Assembly: GCF_949987535.1 (NCBI RefSeq)
Contig: NC_080070.1
Span: 9,296,016 to 9,360,015, forward strand
DNA length: 64,000 nucleotides
Direction of reading: 5' to 3'
From: Balaenoptera acutorostrata
Lineage: Eukaryota > Chordata > Mammalia > Artiodactyla > Balaenopteridae
The translations under genes and the position numbers were made by a program. Below are positions 22,701 to 34,022 of the stretch, in pieces (within the stretch, counting starts at the first letter, position 1; each line of letters begins with the position of its first letter). The notes under the pieces were generated by a model. It did not search any database, was not told where the DNA came from, and saw only the letters and a list, made by a program, of their open reading frames with translations.

Positions 22701-24299
22701 ATATCATTAAAACCTAGGCTCCAGCTAGAATTTTGTACAAAATAAGGTTTGGTTATTTATTATTGTTTCCTTCATTTAAGAAAGAATAAAGGCCAGAGGC
22801 ACATTTACAAAATGGAAATATTCTCACTGGTAACTAAATATAGTTTATTGTTTATTAACAAAATAATTCAGGATGCAAATAATATATCCCTGCCATCTGC
22901 CTCAGGGATCTCTTTATTGAAGCCTCATTATTTTCTGGGGCAGAGGCTTTGCCATAAAAGAGATCACTGGAAGAAATGCAGAATTGCAAAAGGAAATGCA
23001 CATACTGCCTGTGCATTAACAAAATCTGTGATTGTGCATGGAATCACGTCAATGATATATGCAAATAATATATGCAGAACTGTATGCAAAATTGTCTGTG
23101 GTGGGTACAGTGACAGTCAACTGATGGATGCAAATTTTATATGTACAATGACGCCCGCACAATGCAAAGCTGTTCTATGCAATGACACAAAAGGGAAATA
23201 TCTTATTGTACATGCAATGATTTTTAAGCTAGGTCCACATGAAAGTACAGAAAGATGAGGCCATTTTCCAGTGACATATCATGATAATTGAGACAGATAT
23301 TTCTGCTGACTTGAAGTGGAAAATTGACTTACATCTCCACTTTCCAAATTTGCATACTCAGGCTCAGACTAGGATGGAGCATTTCCAAATGTTTGAAAAC
23401 ATAGGTTACAGAGACTTTCTCTGCTAAACTAAAGTTCTATTTTTTTAGAGAGAAGATGCAAAGGGATTATGCTCAAGATCAATATAGTTAAGTAGAGTAA
23501 ACATATCCTTTAGATCACATTCAAATGTATTTTATGAGTTCTCTGATCTTCCCCATAACTCATGCATAATAAGTGCCTTCCTCCTCTTAGGTCAGCACTT
23601 CCTGTGCATAATTTTTATTTCAATCCTAACCTCAGTTCCTGGATGGCAGCAGTCATTATGTCGTTCCCAATTCATGCTTAGAATTCTTTTTATCCTTATG
23701 AAGGTGTACAGTACTATAACAGGCTTTTTCAGTAAATATCTACTGTAACTACAGAAATCTGTTTTAGTAAAGATTTTTGGCATTCATATACCTGGCAACA
23801 CAAAACTCTCACCAAAAATGTAGTGGGTGTATTTTGATATAAATAGAAAATATTAATAGTAGTTCCATCTCCCTAGGCACTGAATGAGTAGGGAAACAAC
23901 ACTAGGAGAGAGATATATAACAAATGGGCCTTGGAAATACAGTTGTTTTTAGTAAAATCTTCTATAAATGTCACCTTCATATACATAAAGGTATCAATTT
24001 TCCTTGCAAAGAACTTCCTTAATGGGTTTTTCCATAGGGCAAGCTTGAAATTGGCTGTTCTAGCAGTGGAACAGAATGGCAATTTAGAGAAAAAAGTAAA
24101 AAGACATATCAGAACAAAACAGGACCAAAATGTTTTATACATCTTTACAGGGTTAACATGTTCTGCTTTCATGAAAAATGTCTCACATCTTCATGACCAC
24201 CAAATCACTAATTTTGACTCTTCAAAATAGAATTATATCTATAGTCTGAGATTGAGGCAATATAGTATAACAGAAAGCCTACTGGAGTAGAATCAGGAA
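19701..24299. other. CNTNAP2: 4.6 kb of intron 2 without recognised repeats
   Basis: The longest stretch lacking recognisable mobile elements. A faint L2/MIR-like piece lies at about 20980..21025. The patch 22749..23258 has a 169-codon open frame with no recognisable similarity and a cluster of ATGCAAAT-like octamers (see findings). It contains no splice-bounded exon that I can support. Confidence 0.5.
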
Positions 24300-24644
24300 G
24301 AAATGGGTCCCTTTGTACTGCTATAATAAGAACACCACAGATTGGGTGTTTTCATAGTTCTGGAGGCTGGCAAGTCAACAATCAAGGCATCGGCAGATTC
24401 CGTGTCTGGAGAGAGCCACCTTCTTGGGTCATAGATGGCCAGCTTCTCCCTATGTCCTCATGTGGTAGAAGAGGTGAGGGCTCTCTCACTGGGGACTCTT
24501 TCGTAAGGGCACTACTGTCATCATGACAGCACCACCCTCATGACCCAAGCACCTCCTAAAGGTCCCACCTCCAAATATCATCACAATGGGGGTTAGGTTT
24601 CAACACATGAATTTTAGGGGAACACAAACATTCAGTCTGTGGCA
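24300..24644 (-). mobile_element. MLT1-type (ERVL-MaLR) LTR
   Basis: Minus strand starts TGCCACAGACTGAATGTTTG, followed by AACCCCCATTGTGATGATAT and TGGGACCTTTAGGAGGTGCT, the classic MaLR LTR start. The other end has the AGTTCTGGAGGCTGGCAAGT complement. It may be a complete LTR. Confidence 0.85.
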
Positions 24645-24682
24645 GGTCCCAAACCTAGTTACAAGATAAGTTTGTGTTACCA

Positions 24683-24914
24683 AATGTAAAATAGATAGCT
24701 AGTGGGAAGCAGCCCCATAGCACAGGGAAATCAGCTCGGTGCTTTGTGACCACCAGAGGGGTGGGATAGGGAGGGTGGGAGGGAGACATGAGAGGGAGGA
24801 GATATGGGGATATATGTATATGTATAGCTGATTCACTTTGTTATAAAGCAGAAGCTAACACACCACTGTAAAGCAATTATACTCCAATAAAGATCTTAAA
24901 AAGAAAAAAAAAAG
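24683..24914 (+). mobile_element. L1 LINE 3' end, 5'-truncated, with target duplications
   Basis: Young L1 3' UTR in sense: AGATAGCTAGTGGGAAGCAG through CTCCAATAAAGATCTTAAAA to a poly(A) tail. Target duplications AAGTTTGTGTTACCA (24668..24682) and AAGTTTGTGTTGCCA (24915..24929) differ at one base. It lies next to the MLT1 LTR. Confidence 0.95.
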
Positions 24915-24929
24915 AAGTTTGTGTTGCCA

Positions 24930-25684
24930 TATGGAATATGGTGTCCGAATGATAAGCCTCAACATTTTGATTCAGCCATGGTAAAGATTCAGAGAAAAGT
25001 CATAATAGTATTTGATGAGGAACTTTGTAACAAGAAGACATAATATTTTTGGCATAAGTGTTTTGATAAGTAATGTTCTCATGATTTTGTCAGCCAACTC
25101 ATTCACAAAACATTGCATTAGAAAAATACCTAAAACCCAATGATTGTAGGAGTCAAGCAATGAGCAGTATTAGAGACAAGTGCAGGTGAGACAAATAACT
25201 AATGTAAGTTGAAAAACCATTTCCTTTTTTTTCTGTTTTGTCTATTTTTCTTTATATTTACTGACATACAACAAAGGAGCAAGAAATAAAGGCACTGAAT
25301 TGCTAACTAGACGTTTTTGATTAATTCCTCAATAACATAATCTTCAACTTTGCGATAACCACAGAGCTGATAAAAAACAGTTGTAGGAAACTGAATATTC
25401 ATATTTTAAGCTACCAATCAACACCAGCTTTGTATTAACAAATTTACCAATATAAAGAAAAAAAAACCCCACAACTCACCAGCCTGAGGGTAACTGACCT
25501 CATATTTATACTACACATATTCTCTTGTAATTCAGAAAGCATAAGATGCTCTGAATTTCTCCATGAACACTGCTTGTAATATCTAATAACTTCCAATCAA
25601 ATCACAATGGTAACTTTGTTTTATGTTGGAAACAAAATACCACAATAACTGGTACATGAAGAACAATAAGGGAGTACAGAGGCT
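24930..25684. other. CNTNAP2: intron 2 sequence, nothing recognised
   Basis: AT-rich; nothing identified. Confidence 0.5.
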
Positions 25685-25847
25685 AAGAGAAGAAGTAAAA
25701 AAAAATCACAGGTGACTTGGTGTTTAAGGCCCTGTTGGCAGTGGGTGTATAGTGAAGTAGATGGATGGGAGGACTTAGAAAACATGCTGCTGGGCTGGAC
25801 TTTACGGTGAGGGCTAGTGGTGGCAATGGTAAGGGAAAAGAAGAATC
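25685..25847 (-). mobile_element. L2 (CR1-clade) LINE, left part, split by an L1
   Basis: Antisense to the L2 reverse-transcriptase region. The right part is at 26114..26560; the young L1 at 25866..26095 sits between them. Confidence 0.55.
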
Positions 25848-25865
25848 AAGAATGTGTGGCCAAAA

Positions 25866-26095
25866 CGTAAAATAGATAGCTAGTGGGAAGCAACCGCATA
25901 GCACAGGGAGATCAGCTGGGTGCTTTGTGACCACCTAGAGGGGTGGGATAGAGAGGGTGGGAGGGAGGGAGATGCAAGAGGGAAGAGATATGGGAACATA
26001 TGTATATGTATAACTGATTCACTTTGTTATAAAGCAGAAACTAACACACCATTGTAAAGCAATTATACTCCAATAAAGATGTTAAAAAAAAAAAA
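25866..26095 (+). mobile_element. L1 LINE 3' end inserted into an L2
   Basis: Young 5'-truncated L1 ending ACTCCAATAAAGATGTT and a poly(A) tail. Perfect 18-bp target duplications AAGAATGTGTGGCCAAAA flank it (25848..25865 and 26096..26113). It begins at nearly the same L1 position as the copy at 24683. Confidence 0.97.
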
Positions 26096-26113
26096 AAGAA
26101 TGTGTGGCCAAAA

Positions 26114-26560
26114 ATAAATTAAAAAGAAAAATAAAAAAGAATGGCTTCCAGATATTTTGGCTTAAGGGAATTAGAGTGTGTTTGGTGTCAATTCCCAACA
26201 TTAAAAATAATAATAATAATAAAATAAAACCTATTGGAGAAACAGATTTGGGGAAGAAGATCAGGAGTTGTGTTTCAGCTTTAAGTTTGAGATGTCTACT
26301 AGACATTCAAGTCAAGATTCCAGGTAGGTTGTAAATATGCGTCTGGATCTCAGGAAGAAGTCAGGGATTAGGATATAAATATATAAGCCATCGGTATATG
26401 GATGATATTTAAAGATGACATTAGAATGAGATGATCTAGTGAGAGAAGTGAGGAGACTCAAGGACGTAAGAGGACATGCCAAGGCTTGATAACTATTTAG
26501 AGGAAAAGGAAAAGGAAATCCAAGTGAGGTAGGAAGAAAATGAGGAGAGTATAGTGCCAT
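26114..26560 (-). mobile_element. L2 (CR1-clade) LINE, right part
   Basis: TTAAGTTTGAGATGTCTACT, AGACATTCAAGTCAAGATTC and GATATAAATATATAAGCCAT are antisense to the L2 reverse-transcriptase stretch that encodes the YADD box. Heavily decayed. An (AAT)n run sits at 26199..26222. Confidence 0.65.
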
Positions 26561-28678
26561 GGAAAACCAAGCATAAAAGCTTCTCTAGAAAGAGGAAGTG
26601 GTCAACTATATTATTTTTTTGAGGCAATGTGGCAACATGCTTTTTTCATGAGTCAAAATATCATCATGCTTTGAATCTATTAAATCCACCTTGCCAGCAT
26701 TGAAATATTTTTTCCTGTAGGAATAACTCATTGCTTGCCATCCCTTCCTTCCCCCAAAGATATATGTACATATATATGGTTTTTGTTCCATTATACCACT
26801 ATTTAGAATCAACTGAAAATGGGCACATCTATATATATTTTTATAAATGGGGGCAAGTTAGGGAACTTTGGACAAAGCAATTGTATAGAATGCTTTGTAA
26901 CCAACAGATATAATAACAAATATTATTTTCAAATTATTTATGAAAAGAGCAGAATATGAAACTAATATACATTGATCAAAAAGAAGTAAACCTATGAATA
27001 ATATGGTCCAGAATTAGTATAGAATAAAATTTCACATCTTTACTAGTTCTATTTATTGCTATTATTTTAAAATGTAAAAGGGTTTATCACTGTAGTTTTA
27101 CCTTTTTGCATGTTAACTAGTGATGTTATTTTCCACATACACACATTGATTATAAAACTACTAATTGAATAATCTCTTTATAGCCCTTGTCTATTTACTT
27201 ATTGATGTCTTAATGATTTTCTTATCTTATTTTGGAGTTTTTTAAATAATGGAGATGCTAATCTTTAGTTTTATCCCTGTAAATAAAATACTAATTTAAA
27301 AAGGAAACATTCAATGACCATATGTAATAATAGATTTGTATGTTATCTTTACCAAAATTCCCATTTTACATGTGTTTAAAAACAAAATCTTGAAGGGTTT
27401 AGGTGACCAGCCCAGGCCACAGAGAACAAAGGATAGAGATCAGTTTGACTGTGAGGGGTCTGATTCCAAAGCCCATGCTTACTCTCTCCATGGAAAAAAA
27501 GTAATTTTTTATACAAGACATTTAAAAGAACGCTGAAACTTTAAACTCTTGACACCATCTATCTTTTGTTTTCAAATGTGGGTTCATTGAATAAAGAAAC
27601 ATGGAAAAACATGTTAAACAGAGACGACTATGCAAAATACTTTGGCTTTCTTAAGACAGTGAAAGTAAAGGGATTCCATAAACTTCTTAATAGGCAAATT
27701 AAATCCCTTTAAAAATTAATGAAGTGTCACTAGTTTAATACTGAAATAAAGACAAAAAGCATCATGGTCCATTAGTGACACTTTCTCCTGTTATTATTTG
27801 AATTGGGGGTTAAAGATGAACCATTCTCACCATTTGTTGGCAGAAAACTTGACAATTCAATGCAGCTATTAAAACTGGTACAAGAACCAATAAGGATATC
27901 TAAAATTAATAAATAATAGGAGAGAAAATGAGAAGAAGGATATTATAACCAAATGAGGAAAAATAGAAAATGCAGAAATGTTTAACTATCTTACTAATAC
28001 ATATCTAGTTCTCAATTTTTACTCTAATATTTCAAAAATTATAAATGTGTTGCTGGTGAGGAGGTACAATTTGATTTAACACACTTAATATAAGGCTGTA
28101 TGGATAGACTGATTTATACAAAATACAAGAATTTCTTTTATGATCAAAGGTATCTATCATCTGACTTATTACATCTATTGAATTCTTGAAATTGCTACTA
28201 CTCAACAGTGAAGCAATGTGGTATCGTGTATTTGCTACAGTCCTGTCAGCAGATAAAAATAAGGTAAGACAAGAAAGTGCATTCAGCCCTAATTCATGGG
28301 AAAAAGCATTTGCCATCTTGAAAAGATGCTCTCAGAAGCTATAAAAGTTAGTGACTATGAATTAACTCTAAATAGTTTGTGACTTCTATGAAATTACGGG
28401 TCAGTGAATTGCAAGGTACATGTTCAATAACTGAAAAATGAGAGTTAATTTTTCAAAACATGAGGCCAAATTATTTCTTTAAATTAGTCATACATTTTCT
28501 TTTTTAAAATATATATGCTATAATCTCAGGAAATGTTACAGTCATGTCATACCTACAAGTGGATGCATTATGAACTTCTTTATACAACAGGAGCTTGGGG
28601 GATTAATCTGGTCAGACCACAAGCGAATGAAAGATTTGTCTTGAAGTTGGCTTTGCATAGCTAATCATTATTTTTATT
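26561..28678. other. CNTNAP2: intron 2 sequence with a MIR piece
   Basis: AT-rich. It contains the MIR at 27345..27490 and an 11-bp inverted repeat (AAGTGTCACTA at 27722..27732, TAGTGACACTT at 27773..27783). Nothing else was recognised. Confidence 0.5.
27345..27490 (-). mobile_element. MIR SINE fragment
   Basis: TAGGTGACCAGCCCAGGCCA and TCTGATTCCAAAGCCCATGC follow the reversed MIR consensus. Confidence 0.6.
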
Positions 28679-28772
28679 TACATATATAAGTACCATCATA
28701 TATATACACATGTATATATACTTATATACATATATGTATATATATATCATATATATATATGTATAATTATTC
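28679..28772. repeat. AT-rich (TATA)n low-complexity tract
   Basis: About 95 bp of imperfect TATATA/CATATA repeats. It can form cruciform or melt easily. Confidence 0.9.
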
Positions 28773-28830
28773 TTTGGGGTAGCTTTAGGGTGTTACTGAT
28801 AATGCGTGTGGCCAAAGCCCATGCCTTCTT

Positions 28831-29128
28831 TTTTTTTAAATTTTATATATTTATTTATTTATTTATGGCTGTGTTGGGTCTTCGTTTCTGTGCCAGGGCT
28901 TTCTCTAGTTGCGGTGAGCGGGGGCCACCCTTCATCGCGGTGCGCGGGCCTCTCACAGTCGCGGCCTCTCTTGTTGCGGAGCACAGGCTTCAGACGCACA
29001 GGCTCAGTAGTTGTGGCTCACGGGCCTAGTTGCTCCGCGGCATGTGGGATCTTCCCAGACCAGGGCTCGAGCCCGTGTCCCCTGCATTGGTAGGCAGATT
29101 CTCAACCACTGCGCCACCAGGGAAGCCC
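28831..29128 (-). mobile_element. CHR SINE with target duplications
   Basis: Full-length reverse CHR copy, from a T-rich tail to CACCAGGGAAGCCC. Target duplications AGCCCATGCCTTCTT (28816..28830) and AGCCCATGCTTTCTT (29129..29143) differ at one base. Confidence 0.97.
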
Positions 29129-29479
29129 AGCCCATGCTTTCTTATCATTCATCCAGCCAGCCACTGTTATCAATTCAAGCTTAACTTTGTTTTCAGAGTG
29201 TTTGCTGATTCTCCTGCAATCCTAACAAATTCTGCAGATCGTTTAACAGAAGAAAATCAATTATCAAGGGAAGAATTTTCGATAGCTAGTTTTCAAGAGC
29301 TAAATTAGCATGGGATCCAAAGACTTGGTCTTGTCTGCAGTTTGTGCTCTCTTTCCTGGAACTGCTTCTTCACTTACACAAACACGGCAGTAGAGTTCTA
29401 CATTGTTGTTAACGGTTTTATTTTTTATTTTCTCCATTTACTTCATATTTACTGTTTGATAAGCATCAAGCTAAGCTGG

Positions 29480-29640
29480 TTATTTCTTTACTATTTCACC
29501 ACAGGCCTAAGAAATGGATGTTATGCCTACTTTAAAGATGAAGAAATTAAAGGTTAGAGGGGTCTGCTGATTCTCCTAAGGTTGCACAGATGGCTTGGGG
29601 AGGGGGCTGGATTCAGATCCAAGCCTGGGAGATTCTAAAC
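29480..29640 (-). mobile_element. MIR SINE fragment
   Basis: TTTAAAGATGAAGAAATTAA, CCTAAGGTTGCACAGATGGC and GGCTGGATTCAGATCCAAGC follow reversed MIR. Confidence 0.7.
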
Positions 29641-29820
29641 CCTGGGCACAAGAGTCCATCAGTATCAGTCAAACTCAGTGCAGCTGACTTTGGTTTATTA
29701 CCTAGTAATTTCTTTCATTTATATCTGGGTGTCTCAGGGAAGAGTGTTTTCCTAGTAAAGGAAAAAAACTGAGTAATAAGATAAAGAGTAAGAATGATAA
29801 TTGTATCAGAAAAATTAAAG

Positions 29821-29851
29821 TCACGGGTCAGCAAAAGCAGCTGACCCGTGA
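29821..29851. repeat. perfect 12-bp inverted repeat, 7-nt loop
   Basis: TCACGGGTCAGC, then AAAAGCA, then GCTGACCCGTGA. The arms are GC-rich inside AT-rich intron. No known element explains it. Confidence 0.95.
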
Positions 29852-30789
29852 AGCAGGAGTCTGCAATCTCTGCTCTCTGAAGGACATTTTAAGCTTAGAC
29901 TGATAAAACGATCTAAGTTGAAATGCAATCTAGCCACACATTACAATTTAGTTTACATTCTTTACAGTGATCTCAATCAATACACAGGATCTTGTTATAT
30001 TACATGAAATATAAATTACAAATATCTATAGCAGCATTACTTGAAACATATAATGTTGTTGTCTTTGGGGTTTAATTTTGTATATTGTAAGGAGATGAAA
30101 ATAAACCCCTAAGGCAGAAACACAATTGTATGCTTCAATGAATAAATTATATTAGGGAATGTACTTCAGAGATGGCAAGGAACATAAGACAGGCCGCTTA
30201 TGTAATAAACTCGGTTTCCAGTGAAAAGTAACAAACTTTGTAGGCTGCAATAACTACATCATATCAATACTTTTTGCTATTTTCCAAGACACTTATTATT
30301 TCTCCACATTTAGAACCAAAATGAAAATGTGGCTTTCTGGAGGACCATCACCACCAAGACCACCAGCAAATGTAATACACCAGAATCCCCTCAGGGTGCA
30401 CAGTCAGGGCGACTGCAGTGACTGATGACTTGATGGCTCAACATCTATTGTTTACCAATACGGCAGGTGACATTCTTCATCCACACCTATTATTAGATGA
30501 TTCCCTATTATTAGATAATAGGATCATTTGATCCTTAATTACAAATGAAGGAAGGAGGTCATTACTTTGAAGTTAAAACAAATTCTATGAATGTTGGGAG
30601 ATGCGTACATCATAATACATGTCCTTAGCAGCACTGTCTTCATAAAAAGGATGGAAAAAAAAGCAGGATACTGGTCCTAGATAGTTAAAGTGCATATCAA
30701 AGGAATAATTTCAATGAGCCCAGACTCTTACATCTTCCTATACATAGAAAAGTGCTAAATTCATTAACTTGAGATGTCTGCTTTTTTTT
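29852..30789. other. CNTNAP2: intron 2 sequence, nothing recognised
   Basis: AT-rich; a small CTATTATTAGAT direct repeat lies near 30488..30522. Nothing else. Confidence 0.5.
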
Positions 30790-30985
30790 TTTTTAATTAA
30801 CATTAATCTTTTGATGTTCCAACTACCTGTTTTTGTTTTGCAAAACTCCTATATATCCTGGGTCCTCCCTTACCTCTGCAGTGCAGTCCCTTCAGAGCAG
30901 TCTCTCCTGGGCTTAAGTCCTCAGCAAGTTGGCCGAATAAAACATAATTCTCAACTTTTAGGTTGTGCATTTTTTTCAGTTAACA
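30790..30985 (+). mobile_element. ERV1-type LTR, 3' part
   Basis: CTCCTATATATCCTGGGTCC (TATA region), GAGCAGTCTCTCCTGGGCTT, poly(A) signal AATAAA at 30936..30941, and an end at TTTTTCAGTTAACA resemble a class I ERV LTR. The left boundary, at a T-run, is uncertain, and no internal viral genes are present. Confidence 0.6.
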
Positions 30986-31319
30986 TAGGGAATCAGTTTA
31001 ATAACTAACTTATTAACAATATATAAGACTATGGGATCATGCTTATAAAATTATAAGTGAGAAAATGATATTACAAATGATGTATACAGTTATATTGCAG
31101 GATTCCAATTTAGTGTATAAAAAGTAGAAAAATATAAATAAAACATTATCAGTAGTTAATCCCAGGTTATAGGATTATGGGTATTTTTTATTTTCTTTCA
31201 CTCCAGTTATTTAATTTCCAAGCTTTCTACAATGAGTATGTATATAATGTTTTATAATTTTAATTGATGTAAAATATGAATTAACAAAAGCTCTTGACAT
31301 CTATTTAAAACTTGAGGAA

Positions 31320-31560
31320 GCTTTTTCATTTATTTATTCGTTAGTTTATTCTTTCATTTAACAAGCACTTCTATGGTGCCTACCATTTGCCAGACATTTT
31401 TCTAAACACTTTACAAATATAATCTAAACTAATCTACTCATTGATTCTATTAGTAGGTCCTATTATTATGCCACCTTTACAGTATGTGCCAGAGCTGGGA
31501 TTTGAAATCAGGGAGATTCTGGCTCAGAATCTATGCCTTAAGCACTATATTCTGCTGCTC
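31320..31560 (-). mobile_element. MIR SINE
   Basis: AACAAGCACTTCTATGGTGC, GCCAGAGCTGGGATTTGAAA and TCAGAATCTATGCCTTAAGC follow reversed MIR over nearly full length. Confidence 0.8.
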
Positions 31561-32844
31561 TGTTCTGACGGGGTCAGATAAAGCTGCCCATTTCAAGGGA
31601 CGTTAATTTGGAGGCCTCATTTTTAGTGGTCAGAATGGCCTCTCTCTACAGACATGATAAAATCAAACTTGAGAATCGTATCCTACTCCCAGGCTTGTGG
31701 TTCCTCATCCCTGTTCTATGCATATTTTATAAATAGGCAGATTAAGGTGAAAACACAGAACAAGTCCTCCTGAGACTATGCACATTTGTGACTATGTGGG
31801 CAGGGTGGTACCTCACATTTATTGCAAGTATATTACTGAAATCTTTACCCACCCTGGCAGTCACAAAGGCTTCCCCTATTGTAACAGCTAGTGTGGGATA
31901 CATAATTAGTGTATTACCAATGACCATAAAGCCTTTGACAGGCATCTGTACCCTCATGGAGCAGGGAGGAGTGATGAGTCATCTAATTCACAATGACATG
32001 CTGCTAAATGAGACTGACCTATCTTGTGTCCACAGGGCCTTACTTCCTGACTTATCACAACCTGAAAATATGAAAACATACAGCTTTAATTATTCTGGCC
32101 AGCTACATTTTTAAAAAATAAAATTGATTTCTGCTCCTTATTATTCTCATTCTCAAATATTGCAGCCACGTTAGTCTGGGTTAATAATAGGGGGACTAAT
32201 ACAACAGTTCAAATTAACACATAACTTCTTCTACGGTGCAAACTTTCCATAATTCCTCACCTCCTTTGTCCAGTAAGAGTAACCCTACTTGCTCTGGGCA
32301 ACTGTTCCTATTGCTTATGATGGGACTGCTCCCCTTGCTGACCTGGAAATGAATATTATGATAGAACTACAGTATAGACTGTGGGACATTAAATAATGTC
32401 TATCCTTAGGCATTAATCTCCCTCCCTCCCTCCCTCCTTCTTTCATTTGCTACTTTACTTCCCTGTAATAAGCAAACCTCTACTTTTTCAGATTCAACTA
32501 TCAATTTGGTGTAGGCCTACCTTATGCCCAGTGATTTGCTTGGTACTCTTCAGTCTATAATGGCTGTTTCTCCATGATCCTGAGGGTTTAAATGCGGGGA
32601 ATGTGGGCCTTAAGCCCATAGTCTGGTTTGAGGGATCACTGGTCGTTTGTTCTTCTCTGATGCTGATAACTGATTCATATCTTTCTTTTCCTCTCCTGTG
32701 GACCCCAAACACTATGATTACTTTCTTTACTCTGCTGACATGAGCTACAGAAAACCTCCTTTCACAAACCCACCGACTGCGTCCACTCAGCCCTTCATTC
32801 TCCTCTTGTTTGAGTCTTTTTTTCTTTTTGTATTAGAAAAAGTT
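31561..32844. other. CNTNAP2: intron 2 sequence, nothing recognised
   Basis: Includes a (CCCT)n run at 32420..32442. A 108-codon open frame at 31788..32114 has no recognisable similarity. Confidence 0.5.
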
Positions 32845-33466
32845 TCTTTTCTTAAATAAATTTTTATTGGAGTATAGTTGATTTACAATGTTATGTTAAT
32901 TTCAGGTGTACAGCAAAGTGAATCAGTTATACATATACATATATCCACTCTTTTTTAGATTCTTTTCCCATATAGGTCATTACAGAGTATTGAGTAGAGT
33001 TCCCTGTGCTATACAGTAGCTGCTTATTAGTTATCTATTTTATATATAGTAGTATGTGTCAATCCCAATCTCCCAATTTATCCCTCCCCCCCATTCCCCC
33101 TTGGTAACCGTAGTTTGTTTTCTACATCTGTGACTCTATCTCTGTTTTGTAAATAAGTTCATTTGTACCATTTTTTTTTTTAGATTCCACATATAAGCAA
33201 TATCATATGATATTAGTCTTTCTCTGTCTGACTTATTTCACTCAGTATGACAATCTCTAGGTCTATCCATGTTGCTGCAAATGGCACTATTTCGTTCTTT
33301 CTTGTGTCTGAGTAATATTCCATTGTATATGTGTACCACATCTTCTTTACCCATTCATCCATCAATGCTTCCACATCTTGGCTATTGTAAATAGTGCTGC
33401 AATGAATGTTGGGGTGCATGTATCTTTTCGAATTATGGTTTTCTCCGGGCATATATCTGGGCACAT
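32845..33466 (-). mobile_element. L1 LINE 3' end including the end of ORF2
   Basis: Reverse-oriented, 5'-truncated L1. The minus strand encodes remnants of the ORF2 C-terminus (MDEWVKKMWYTYTMEYYSDT, then ATWIDLEIVILSEISQTEKD), then the 3' UTR ending TCCAATAAAAATTTA. Older than the copies at 24683 and 25866. Confidence 0.93.
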
Positions 33467-33894
33467 ATTGAAAGGAAACTTCCCTGAACCTTCTTGAGTA
33501 CCATTCAAGGTGGATTATGGGTAATGGGGAGGGGAGCAAGAGAACATCATTTAGACGAGGGTTTGTGTGACTCTGTCATTTTATGGAAAGTTCAGACCAG
33601 ATAAGTGTTATTTCTTGTTAATTAAATCTCTTTCTAAATTTGTATAAAGTGTAGCTAGAAGTGGTGTTTATGAGGCCCTTCTCTAAGATTTATATTTCCA
33701 GGTGCCAAATGGAGATTAATGCCAAGTGACATTTGTTGTATTGTATATGTAATTATTTTTATATCTAGTTATAACCAAACTTATGTACAACCAAAGATTT
33801 GATGTGGTTAACATATTGTACTTTGAATACTTAGAGCATTTTTCTCTCTTTTGCTTTACTACATTTTTCCATTCAGAAAGAAAATATGTATTTA

Positions 33895-34022
33895 TCTCTC
33901 CTCCCTAGTAGATTAAAAGCCTCTGGAGGTTGAGGGATGTATCTTGCTCATCTTTGCATCCTTCCGGTACCAACCACAGAGTCTAGCCAAAAGCATTCAA
34001 TAAATATTTGTAGACTTGAAAT
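33895..34022 (+). mobile_element. L2 LINE 3' end
   Basis: GATTAAAAGCCTCTGGAGGT, TCTTGCTCATCTTTGCATCC and AGCATTCAATAAATATTTGT follow the L2 3' terminus. Confidence 0.8.

Noticed and set aside
22749..23258. 169-codon open frame as a possible gene
   Set aside because: No recognisable domain, no splice or promoter context, low-complexity TGCA-rich composition. Kept only as a non-coding observation.
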